From: JBBTCX01 sp964494205
GTDB lineage: Bacteria; Planctomycetota; Phycisphaerae; UBA1845
Direction of reading: 5' to 3'
Assembly (NCBI GenBank): GCA_964494205.1
Contig: CAZBRD010000001.1
Location: 310,001-374,000, forward strand
DNA: 64,000 bases
The notes below the pieces were generated by a model. That model saw only the letters and a program-made list of their open reading frames with translations, was not told the origin of the DNA and did no database searches. How positions within the stretch are numbered: position 1 is the stretch's first letter; every line of letters begins with the position of its first letter. Below are positions 42,851-51,658 of the stretch, piece after piece. A program made the position numbers and the translations under genes.

Positions 42851-44647
42851 TCATGCCCCGCCATTCGCACGATGTGACGGCGACGTACCTTGCCGAATCG
42901 TCGAAATCGAATTGACCGGCAGGTCACGCCACTCTTCCTTCGCCCCGTCCGGCCAGATGATCACGACGCGCTCAACCGCGGGTGCAGATCCCAGCCCGAT
43001 GTGTACACGCGGATCGTTGCTCCCCATATATCCGGCGTGTGGACGACACGAACGGCGATGCGTTTTGCCTCCCGCCGATAGCTCGACCATTGCGTTCAGC
43101 GCATGGCGCCCGCCGTGTCTGTCAATCAGGTCGAGCACAACCCAGAAATTTTTGCTTTGATTATCATTCCGCAGAAGCTGGGCCGGACCGCCGTTGTTTG
43201 TAATCAGAACGTCAACGTCGCCATCATTATCAATATCACCCATGATCGTCGCGCGACTGGTCTCCAAAACAGCCAGGGCAGTCCCTGCCTCGGAAGTGGC
43301 ATCGACAAACAGGCCGTCTGCACCACGGCGGATGAACTGGTTCGGTTCCGCATAGGGACGATCGAGACGCTGCGGTTCGGCGCGCAGGTTCACCGCCCCA
43401 TTGCCGATGATGCCGTCCCATTGCCCGTCGTGATCCTGATCGAATAGCGCAATCCCGAAAGCGGTGTATCGCATAGACAGTTTGGAGAGTCCCCAAGCGT
43501 GCGTTACATCTTGAAACACACCGGCGTCATTGCGATAGGCGGTATGCGGCTGACGAGCGATATTCATGACCAACAAGTCGACGTCGCCGTCTACGTCAAA
43601 ATCCTCCGCGGCGATTCCCATTCCAGCAATGGCTAGTCCGTCCGCGTTATACGCAACGCCAGCCATCGCCGCCTTTTCCAGGAATGTTCCGTTCTTTTGG
43701 TTGATCCACAGAAAGGCCGGTGTCTGATCGTTGCTGACGTTGATGTCCAGCCATCCGTCGTTGTTCATGTCCGCGCAGATGACACCCATGCCGTTACCCT
43801 TGGCGGAAGTAATGCCGGATTTCTCGCTGACGTCTTCGAAAGTCCCAGCACCACGACTACGAAACAGGCGATCGGTGGTCGGTCCCCCGTAGTTGGAAGG
43901 ATCACAATAGTCGCGCGCCCCGCCCGGCGAGTAACAGAGTCGATTCCGCGTGGGACTCCATTCCGCGTACCGGGCAACGTACAAATCGAGGAACCCGTCC
44001 CGGTCGTAGTCAAAGAACGCCGCACTCGTGTTGAATCCGTCCGAATCAACGCCTGCGCTCTTGGTCACGTCCGTGAACTTGCTATCGCCGTCGTTGCGCA
44101 ACAGCACAGCCGAACCCAACCTGGTGACATACAGATCGACGTCCCCATCATTGTCGTAATCCGCCGCCGCACACCCCATACCATAGCCGGGCAAATCCGC
44201 CCCCGAACCGGTGCTGACATCGGTGAACCGCTCCGCGCCTTCGTTGCGATAGAGTCGGTTTCGAAAGTTCGTATTATCACCAAGAATGCGGCCACCCTGA
44301 ATGAGGTAAATGTCCATGTCGCCGTCATTGTCATAGTCGAACATCGCACCGCCCGCGCCCATTTCTTCGGGCAGTCGAAACTCACCCTGAGCATCGTTGT
44401 CGTGCTGAAACGCGATTCCAGAAGTTGCGGTTATGTCGGTGAAAAGGGGGCGGGGCGTCCCAGCGATAGGGCCCTTAACCTGTTGGACGTTCGTGTTTCC
44501 ATTGGGACCAGGCAAGAAGAAGCTGATTCCCGCGGAACGAACAACGACCATCACCAGCACAACAGCCGCGATGATGGCAAGCACAAGCGTCGTCGATGCC
44601 CGGGCGCGAAGCCGAAACGTGTTCGCTTTCGCTCCGTGGACCAACAT
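42851..44647 (-). CDS. FG-GAP/ASPIC-UnbV domain protein (CRTAC1-like)
   Basis: The 599-residue protein has an N-terminal membrane anchor (about residues 18-40), then a seven-bladed beta-propeller type array of FG-GAP repeats, with calcium-binding D-x-D-x-D-G loops such as DYDNDGDMDIYL, DYDRDGFLDLYV and DIDNDGDVDVLI, and a C-terminal ASPIC/UnbV domain (GGKTHRRSCRPHAGYMGSNDPRVHIGLG). Such proteins are surface or periplasmic. I chose MLVHGAK at 44647 because it has an AAAGGTGG ribosome binding site. The longer upstream reading frame lacks a convincing N-terminus. Confidence 0.85.
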   Translation of the reverse strand: MLVHGAKANTFRLRARASTTLVLAIIAAVVLVMVVVRSAGISFFLPGPNGNTNVQQVKGPIAGTPRPLFTDITATSGIAFQHDNDAQGEFRLPEEMGAGGAMFDYDNDGDMDIYLIQGGRILGDNTNFRNRLYRNEGAERFTDVSTGSGADLPGYGMGCAAADYDNDGDVDLYVTRLGSAVLLRNDGDSKFTDVTKSAGVDSDGFNTSAAFFDYDRDGFLDLYVARYAEWSPTRNRLCYSPGGARDYCDPSNYGGPTTDRLFRSRGAGTFEDVSEKSGITSAKGNGMGVICADMNNDGWLDINVSNDQTPAFLWINQKNGTFLEKAAMAGVAYNADGLAIAGMGIAAEDFDVDGDVDLLVMNIARQPHTAYRNDAGVFQDVTHAWGLSKLSMRYTAFGIALFDQDHDGQWDGIIGNGAVNLRAEPQRLDRPYAEPNQFIRRGADGLFVDATSEAGTALAVLETSRATIMGDIDNDGDVDVLITNNGGPAQLLRNDNQSKNFWVVLDLIDRHGGRHALNAMVELSAGGKTHRRSCRPHAGYMGSNDPRVHIGLGSAPAVERVVIIWPDGAKEEWRDLPVNSISTIRQGTSPSHRANGGA

Positions 44648-44930
44648 GCGTTCCACCTTTCCAAGCCCTGTTGCAGAGACGACTGAACAAATGAGAAACC
44701 GAGATAATCGAAGTATCGTGAATCGAGTCGGTAAGATCAAGGTTTTCGGGCGAACAAAGCCTTCAGGTCTTACAGGCCTCGTTTGATTCCCCTGCCGCAC
44801 TTCATCCGTTTCGGGATCGTCACATCGGCAATTGGTTGGATCATAACGCCCGCTCTCCACGTCAAAACGCCAGACGATCCATCGAATCCGGCTGTCGGAT
44901 TCCAATAACGCTTCGCAACGGAGAAAGACC

Positions 44931-46556
44931 ATGAGGCTGTTTCATAGTTTCGAGCGATCGGACAATTCACCCGCACTATCGCTTCGCTGTTTTGTCGTTA
45001 TCGCTGCACTGGCCCATGCGTTCGGCCTGGCCAGTCACGTCAGCGCAGGAAACGACGATCGCAACAATTTCGTCTGGGAGCCGCGAACGACATCCGTTTC
45101 GGTATTCAAGAACGGCCTCGGGTTCTTCATGCGCGAGGGCGAGGTGGAACTTAACGACGGCTGGTGTGCTGCCAAACAGATCCCACCGGCTACGTTCGGT
45201 ACGTTTGCGATCTATGCGCACTCACCGGATCAGTTAGTGGATATCGTCGGCTCCGGTACGGGAGAGACGATTGAGTTTGATGACAAGGACAAGCCGAACA
45301 CATACCTAGCCAGATACGAACGACTGGAAGCTATGCGGAATCTGTCACTCGTTCTGACCTATCGACGGCATGGAAAAGACTCAGTCGCGTCGGGCCGACT
45401 GGTATCGGTCGGCGATGAGTTTGCAGTGCTTGAGTCGGATAGTGGTATGTCCGTGGTTCCGATCGATGGGTTAACGCGCATCCAGGTGGCCGACTTGCCG
45501 CTACGAGTTCATGTAAGTTCAGAGGAGTCGCAAGCGGCGTCAAAGTCCAAACTCGGAATGGCCTACCTGCGAAAGGGAATCACCTGGATTCCCGAATACA
45601 CACTTCGAGTCCTCGACGACGAGACTGCGGAACTCACGTTGCGCGGCACACTGGTCAACGACGCGGAGGATTTGATTCACACCGACGTTAACTTCGTCGT
45701 CGGAGTACCGCACTTTGTGCACACCGACTTTCTTTCACCGCTGGCGATTGGCCAGGCACTACGCACGATCGGCACAGCCGTCGCGCCCCCGGAGTTCATG
45801 TCGCAGGTCATGTCACGGGCAGCGATCACATCGAATCAGATCGCCGTTGATCAGTTCGAAATACCCAATGCAGCACGCGAAGAAATGCCCGATCGTGGGA
45901 GTATGTCCGACCCCATGGCCGGCAAGCTGCCCGACATCGGCGAGTCCACCGCGGCCGACATGACCGTTTACACCGTACGTAACCTGACTGTTCGTCGCGG
46001 TGAAAAGGCGATGGTGACGCTCTTTAAACAGCGGATCAAGTACTCTCACTTTTACCGCTGGTCCCCTCCGCAAAAGCCCGAGCATTTTCTCCTCTTGGCC
46101 AACAGCTCGGATCATGCATGGACCACCGGACCCTGCCTGACGCTTCACGGCAACCAGCCGATGAGCGAGGACATGCTGCGCTACACCCCCGTGAACGCCC
46201 GGTGTGATATCGAAGTAACCACTGCCGTCAACCTCGCCCACGATCGCAAGGAAGCTGAGGTCGAAAGGCAGAAGAAGGCGCATCAACCGCATAACAACCT
46301 TTATTTTCTGGATCGCGTGGTGCTGAAAGGTGACCTGAAAATCCGCAGCTTCGAGAAAACGCCCGTGCTGGTGGCGATCAAGGTCCCGGTCGCCGGAAGT
46401 CCTTTGACCACGTCCGATGATGGCGACAGGTGGAGTGATCCCGACAAGCTGGTGCTGCGTGAACGACAAGGAAGCGTCGCGTGGGAGCTAAAACTCGAAC
46501 CCGGGGAAACGAAAACGCTGGAATACACGTATGAACGATATGTGCCATCGAATTAG
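44931..46556 (+). CDS. DUF4139-like secreted protein
   Basis: The 541-residue protein has a signal-like N-terminus (about residues 20-40, ending near HVSAGN). The middle (about 205-275, with YLRKGITWIPEYTLRVLDDE) and the end (about 450-540, with SVAWELKLEPGETKTLEYTY) resemble DUF4139 domains. No enzyme motif is visible. The ATG has GGAGA upstream at good spacing. It is divergent from the ASPIC gene with 283 bases between. The function is unknown. Confidence 0.7.
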   Translation: MRLFHSFERSDNSPALSLRCFVVIAALAHAFGLASHVSAGNDDRNNFVWEPRTTSVSVFKNGLGFFMREGEVELNDGWCAAKQIPPATFGTFAIYAHSPDQLVDIVGSGTGETIEFDDKDKPNTYLARYERLEAMRNLSLVLTYRRHGKDSVASGRLVSVGDEFAVLESDSGMSVVPIDGLTRIQVADLPLRVHVSSEESQAASKSKLGMAYLRKGITWIPEYTLRVLDDETAELTLRGTLVNDAEDLIHTDVNFVVGVPHFVHTDFLSPLAIGQALRTIGTAVAPPEFMSQVMSRAAITSNQIAVDQFEIPNAAREEMPDRGSMSDPMAGKLPDIGESTAADMTVYTVRNLTVRRGEKAMVTLFKQRIKYSHFYRWSPPQKPEHFLLLANSSDHAWTTGPCLTLHGNQPMSEDMLRYTPVNARCDIEVTTAVNLAHDRKEAEVERQKKAHQPHNNLYFLDRVVLKGDLKIRSFEKTPVLVAIKVPVAGSPLTTSDDGDRWSDPDKLVLRERQGSVAWELKLEPGETKTLEYTYERYVPSN

Positions 46557-46561
46557 GTGAA

Positions 46562-48052
46562 TCAGGGATCGTTCACCCGTTTGATTTCGATGGGACCGTA
46601 TTCAAGCTCGATGTCGGGGATTTCGAAACAGTCGGTGGTGAGTTCGGCGGCTTCGACGCTGGAACGAATGATAAGCTTGTCAAACATCGCCGGGACAGGC
46701 GAAAGTGCTTGGCTCTGTAGCGTATATCCCATCCCATCTAAGTTTGGCGCAATGTTCATGGTGTCTAATGGGATCGCCTGATCGCTGGCGAACGCTGTAA
46801 CTTCAAACGCTAGACAACGATCAAGCTTGGGTTTGAAGTGCATTCTCACACTGACAAGCACGTATGGCTCATATTTCGACCATGCAGAGCCGTTCAAATT
46901 TGACATTTCGCTCGCTTCGATTTCGACGCTTAGTCCATCTTTGAATTGGCGTGTGTATTCGTCGTCCCGGACGATTTGCACCGTGCCCTTGGCATCATTA
47001 GGAAGAACTTCGATCTCCATAGGCCGCGAGATGATTCGCGACCATAACGGCGGCACCGCTTTATCAACTAGATCAGCGATTTGTAGTGGGTTGTGTTTCG
47101 GATTCTCATGAGTCAGCGATAGGAATGCCGCGTCGGCTTCCTGAGCATCCGGATGAATTCGGAAACTCTGACGAGCGCAAACCTCGATCCGATGACGGCC
47201 GGGCGGGAGTGGAGGCTGCAACACAACGCGCCCCGTTGATTTTCCTCCCAGAGTCGTCGGATTGTAGTCTGATGCTTGGAGAACCCTCACCGTGCCGTCC
47301 AAGATTAGCCATGAAGTTTGGTGGCAGACCAGCCATTCATATCCTTTCATTTGCCAATGAACGGAAAACGTCGTGGGTTTGCCAGCGACCGTTTTCGAGC
47401 GAACGTCAATGTTCACCTCACCTGCGACGTTCGTGTAAAACCGGTCTCGCTGAGACGGCGAGAGGGGACAAATCGCATCGAGTTCGATAATCAGCTCCGC
47501 CCATTTTTCGTAGACGGGAGTTCCCGTACCTAAACGTGTCAAGAAATGATCATATGGGTTGGTTTGACAGATTTTCTCATGTGTGAGAACTGCCCGTTCG
47601 AGTAGACGCGCAGCTTCCGGCGCCGAAATGAGGTTGTTGTCCAGCCGACGGAAAAGCTCATTGAACGCCTTGAGATCATAACGTTCAGCCAAATAAGTCA
47701 GCACAGACGATGGATAATAGTTGTACCAATTGGTCTGGCTTATCTTGGCTCGCACGCTTCCGACGCCAAGTGGAGCGATAGTTAAGAAAATGATGGATAA
47801 GATGATGACCCCGAATGTCAGCGATATACGACGTCGTTTGCGAATTCGAAACGCGACAGTATCGGAGCTCAGTTCCAAGCCGCACTCCGGACACTTCGCG
47901 CTCGTCTGCCCCGTCAGGTTGTAGCGACACTTGCGGCAGTAGGGGTGGCTGTCGAGCCATCGGCCACGCAGACCCCGGATGAACAAAATCAAGCCCGTCA
48001 AAAGTGTCAGGGCAGAAACAACTATGGCGGCGATGATGATGGAACTGTTCAT
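46562..48052 (-). CDS. Membrane protein with N-terminal CGYDL-type zinc ribbon and a large outer domain
   Basis: The 496-residue protein begins with a membrane helix (about residues 4-26), then a zinc ribbon (Cys39, Cys42, Cys54, Cys57; CRKCRYNLTG...CPECGLEL), a second membrane helix (about 76-97) and a long soluble part (about 100-496) with no recognised domain. The ribbon resembles those in three other proteins of the window. The function is unknown. It ends five bases from the convergent DUF4139-like gene. Confidence 0.75.
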   Translation of the reverse strand: MNSSIIIAAIVVSALTLLTGLILFIRGLRGRWLDSHPYCRKCRYNLTGQTSAKCPECGLELSSDTVAFRIRKRRRISLTFGVIILSIIFLTIAPLGVGSVRAKISQTNWYNYYPSSVLTYLAERYDLKAFNELFRRLDNNLISAPEAARLLERAVLTHEKICQTNPYDHFLTRLGTGTPVYEKWAELIIELDAICPLSPSQRDRFYTNVAGEVNIDVRSKTVAGKPTTFSVHWQMKGYEWLVCHQTSWLILDGTVRVLQASDYNPTTLGGKSTGRVVLQPPLPPGRHRIEVCARQSFRIHPDAQEADAAFLSLTHENPKHNPLQIADLVDKAVPPLWSRIISRPMEIEVLPNDAKGTVQIVRDDEYTRQFKDGLSVEIEASEMSNLNGSAWSKYEPYVLVSVRMHFKPKLDRCLAFEVTAFASDQAIPLDTMNIAPNLDGMGYTLQSQALSPVPAMFDKLIIRSSVEAAELTTDCFEIPDIELEYGPIEIKRVNDP

Positions 48053-48319
48053 CTTACCAGGCTAAGAACGTCAGATGACCAATGGGCGAGTCAATCATAA
48101 GTCGTTGCCGGACTTATGCCATCGAAGCCAAAACCGGCGCTCCCGCGCTGCGTAGTTTGCCTTCAGCCACGAATCAACCCGCGCCGATAATGGACAAACG
48201 CGATTAGCAGTGTCGGCAAAGCCGGTGCGACAGTAGGTTGTGCCGGTATCCCTAAGTACGCGCCATAGAACGACGGGCGAGAATCGCCGCTTTCCGAATC
48301 GAATGGACTCGATGAACTG

Positions 48320-50911
48320 ATGGCTCGACAAGTGGAAACCAGACCGGCTCCGCGATCGTTGGTCGTGCCCTTCTTCGGGCTCGTGGGCTGCATGTTGCTT
48401 TGGCCGGCGTTGGTCACGTTCAACCCGGGCGATTGGCCGAGTCCTCATCAATATCCGCACAACACCCCGTCAGCCAACGCGTGCGGCATGGTCGGGGCGT
48501 GGTTCACGTTCTATCTCAAGCAATACTTGGGCGACGGCGCGTTTCCACTACTGCTCTTTGCGACGATGGCTGCGTTCACCAAGCTGGTTCGCGGAGCTGT
48601 GGGCAACGCATGGGAGCGCGGGTTCGGGCTGGTCCTGCTCGTCGTATGTACCTCGGCGTCAGCCCATCTGATTTCCGGGGCCTATCCCGCACCGCTGCCG
48701 GTCGGGCATGGTGGCGTCGTCGGCTACGCGCTGGGCGAGCTGATGACCACGAACCTGTCGCGACTCGGCACGATCATCATCTTGCTTTCAACGCTCTTCG
48801 TCGGGCTTCTGTTCGTATCCGATGGCTGGGTGCTGATGCTGCCATCGCTGCTGACGAAAGTTGGCCGCGCGACGGGCGATGCAGTCATCGCCGCCCGTGA
48901 AGCCGCTGCCAAAACCGCGAGCGCAACAATCGCGAAGGTACAGACGGCCAGCGTCGGCGTGAGCGCTGCTGAAAGTGCAGCGCTACTCCACGTGCGTCCT
49001 GATGAAGCGAAACCGCGAAAGAAGCGCGAAAAGAAGAACGAAGAAGTTGAAGAGGGCCTTTTCGACGACGAAGAGGAAGAAGACGACACGGAAGAAGTCG
49101 AGTCGAAGACCGGCCGCGACGCGAAGAATTCCAAGGCATCTCCCACAGCCAAGGATGTAAAGGCTGAAGTTAAAGCCGCTGAACTGGATGACGAAGAAGA
49201 GGAAGAGGACGAGGAAGAAGAAGCGCCGGTTGCCGAGGCACCCAAGCCCGAACTGAAACCGATCAAGCCGATGAACGCTCCGGTCGTTCGCTTCCCCAAA
49301 CCGCAACAGGTTGCCGCAGCCGAGGCTTATCCCAAGCAACTCGAAGATTGGTCATTCCCTTCGCTGAGCCTGCTGCATGAACCTGAGTATGGCTTCACCG
49401 CGCAGCAGGAAGTGTTCGTTCGCGAGCAGGCGCGGATTCTGGAGCAAACGCTCGAAGAATTCCGCCTCGAGGCCCACGTCGTCGAGATCGACACCGGCCC
49501 GGTCATCACGCTGTTCGAAATCAAGCTAGGCACCGGCATCAAGGTGTCGCAGATCGCGTCGCTGTCGAACGATATCGCGAGAGCACTAAAGGCGCAGGCG
49601 ATCCGCGTTGTCGCGCCGATTCCGGGAAAAAACACAGTCGGCATCGAAGTGCCCAACCTGCAAAAGGAAAAAGTTCGCCTGAAAGAACTCATGACGTCGG
49701 CTGGCAAGAAGGCCAGCAGCATGGCCCTCCCGTTGTTCCTCGGTAAAGACGCCGGTGGTGCAGCCCTCGTCGTTGATCTGGCCAAAGCACCGCACATGCT
49801 CATCGCGGGCACGACAGGTTCAGGCAAGAGCGTTTGCCTCAACTCGATCATCGTCAGCCTGCTGATGACCAAAGCCCCCGATCGCGTGAAGCTCATTCTC
49901 GTCGACCCGAAGATGGTTGAAATGAGCAACTTCAAGGACGTCCCGCATCTGATGTGCCCAATCGTCACCGACATGGGCCGAGCAGAGCAGATTCTGGAGT
50001 GGGCGGTCACCAAGATGGACGAGCGCTACGAGATGCTCTCCGAAGCCGGCGTGAAGCACATCGAGTCATTCAATGCGTTGGGCAAGGAAGCAATCTACGC
50101 CCGCTTCCAGCCAAGCAACGAACAGGAAAAGGCCCAGATCCCGACCCACCTCCCGTACATCGTGATCATCATCGACGAGCTGGCCGACTTGATGATGACT
50201 TCCGCCAAAGAGGTCGAGCATCACCTGTCCCGCCTCGCCCAAAAGTCGCGTGCGGTTGGTATCCACATTGTCGTAGCCACCCAGCGACCGGAAGCGAAGG
50301 TCGTCACCGGTTTGATCAAGTCGAACTTGCCGTGTCGTGCGGCCTTCCGCGTAGCCTCGCGCATGGATTCGCGTATCGTGCTCGATCAGAACGGCGCTGA
50401 GGTGCTGATGGGCCAAGGCGACATGCTCTTCCTGCCGCCCGGCTCGCATAAGCTCGTCCGCTCGCAGGGAACCTATCTCGAGGACGGCGAAGTTCACGCT
50501 GTGCTCGAGGACTTAGCCACACGCGCCAAGCCCGAATTCCACCCCGAACTCATGCGTATCAAGACAGCCGACGCTGGCGAATTCAGCGGCGAACGCGACC
50601 CGTTGTTCGATCAAGCGGTCCGCGTCATTCTTGAAACCAAGCGCGGCAGCGTGAGCTTGCTGCAACGACGGCTGACCATCGGCTATTCGCGTGCCTCACG
50701 CCTGATCGACCAAATGGCAGAAGCCGGAATCGTTGGTGAATACAAGGGTTCACAGGCCCGTGAGGTCGCCATCACGCTCGAAGAGTGGGAAGCGATGCGT
50801 GCAGCCGTGGCCGAAGATATGAAAAAGAACTACGTGGCCGACGAGATGGTAGTCGACTCAGAGGATTCGGACGTGCCCGACCTGAGCGATGACCATGATA
50901 TTCGGGGATAA
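48320..50911 (+). CDS. ftsK: DNA translocase FtsK/SpoIIIE
   Basis: FtsK pumps chromosome DNA through the division septum. The 863-residue protein has four N-terminal membrane helices (about residues 15-185), an acidic Glu/Asp-rich linker (about 235-310), the motor with Walker A GTTGSGKSVC (about residue 496) and a later IDELADLM Walker B block, and a C-terminal winged-helix gamma domain (about 755-830). Lys/Glu runs in the linker are typical in kind but long here. It runs convergent to the minus-strand unit that ends with the 232-residue zinc-ribbon gene. Confidence 0.96.
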   Translation: MARQVETRPAPRSLVVPFFGLVGCMLLWPALVTFNPGDWPSPHQYPHNTPSANACGMVGAWFTFYLKQYLGDGAFPLLLFATMAAFTKLVRGAVGNAWERGFGLVLLVVCTSASAHLISGAYPAPLPVGHGGVVGYALGELMTTNLSRLGTIIILLSTLFVGLLFVSDGWVLMLPSLLTKVGRATGDAVIAAREAAAKTASATIAKVQTASVGVSAAESAALLHVRPDEAKPRKKREKKNEEVEEGLFDDEEEEDDTEEVESKTGRDAKNSKASPTAKDVKAEVKAAELDDEEEEEDEEEEAPVAEAPKPELKPIKPMNAPVVRFPKPQQVAAAEAYPKQLEDWSFPSLSLLHEPEYGFTAQQEVFVREQARILEQTLEEFRLEAHVVEIDTGPVITLFEIKLGTGIKVSQIASLSNDIARALKAQAIRVVAPIPGKNTVGIEVPNLQKEKVRLKELMTSAGKKASSMALPLFLGKDAGGAALVVDLAKAPHMLIAGTTGSGKSVCLNSIIVSLLMTKAPDRVKLILVDPKMVEMSNFKDVPHLMCPIVTDMGRAEQILEWAVTKMDERYEMLSEAGVKHIESFNALGKEAIYARFQPSNEQEKAQIPTHLPYIVIIIDELADLMMTSAKEVEHHLSRLAQKSRAVGIHIVVATQRPEAKVVTGLIKSNLPCRAAFRVASRMDSRIVLDQNGAEVLMGQGDMLFLPPGSHKLVRSQGTYLEDGEVHAVLEDLATRAKPEFHPELMRIKTADAGEFSGERDPLFDQAVRVILETKRGSVSLLQRRLTIGYSRASRLIDQMAEAGIVGEYKGSQAREVAITLEEWEAMRAAVAEDMKKNYVADEMVVDSEDSDVPDLSDDHDIRG

Positions 50912-50919
50912 ACTCACTC

Positions 50920-51618
50920 CTATCCCACGCGAACGTCACGACCTGCCCGCATCAATTCCCCACACTCCGGACAATTCGGACCAGACGAACCTCGAAGGTC
51001 ATAGCCGCAACTTTCGCAAAGCCCCAATCGGGTCCGCCTATATGTCTTGAGGCGACGAACAACAATCAGGAACATCGGTACTCCGCCAAGCAACAAAGGC
51101 CAAAATGGAAAGTCATATCGATAATACGTTAGCAGCACCGAGTGAAAGATTGCCGGGCCTCCATCCACGGAAGACTCCTGCGGAATCTCAAAGTCGCTAG
51201 CATCCGATGGCAATCCAATTCGATCAGATCGAAAGTGCGTACCCGAACGTTCAGCCATAATTGTCGAGTGGGCTTCGAAACCAAGGAACTTGCGAGGATT
51301 GGCACCATAAATTATCTGCGGAAAGCGTGCCCTAATTAACTTGCAGGCATCGTCATTTAATAGGCAGTCTGCAGTCTCACCGCACTCGAGTGACAAGACC
51401 GAAACTCTTCCTCTCCAGAAACAGACCCATTGTTCCTTGGAAGACGATTGGATGATTGGATGGGTGAACCACTTTGCGTAAGTGGTCACGAATAGTCCAA
51501 CACCTATGAAAAACAATGAAGTTGAAAGCAATAGCCCCGACACTGCGAGTAGATGGCTTGCGGAAGTGCGAAACTTGCGTCGAACTGAGTTACTGCCCGC
51601 GACTGGCTCAGGCCGCAT
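50920..51618 (-). CDS. Membrane protein with C-terminal CGYDL-type zinc ribbon
   Basis: The 232-residue protein has two membrane helices (about residues 23-45 and 170-186) around an outer domain, and a C-terminal zinc ribbon (Cys201, Cys204, Cys216, Cys219; CESCGYDL...CPECGEL). This is the most typical member of the four ribbon proteins. The gene follows the RDD gene by 40 bases and is the last of a tight minus-strand unit. The function is unknown. Confidence 0.75.
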   Translation of the reverse strand: MRPEPVAGSNSVRRKFRTSASHLLAVSGLLLSTSLFFIGVGLFVTTYAKWFTHPIIQSSSKEQWVCFWRGRVSVLSLECGETADCLLNDDACKLIRARFPQIIYGANPRKFLGFEAHSTIMAERSGTHFRSDRIGLPSDASDFEIPQESSVDGGPAIFHSVLLTYYRYDFPFWPLLLGGVPMFLIVVRRLKTYRRTRLGLCESCGYDLRGSSGPNCPECGELMRAGRDVRVG

Positions 51619-51658
51619 GCTTGTATTCTAGCTTTTTCTGCTTGTTGACGCGACATCC

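Noticed and set aside
43697..44686. Plus-strand frame of 329 codons
   Set aside because: It is antisense to the ASPIC/FG-GAP gene and lacks any domain.
48053..48319. Possible small gene or RNA upstream of ftsK
   Set aside because: The 267 bases contain only short unsupported frames and no stable hairpin that I could identify.
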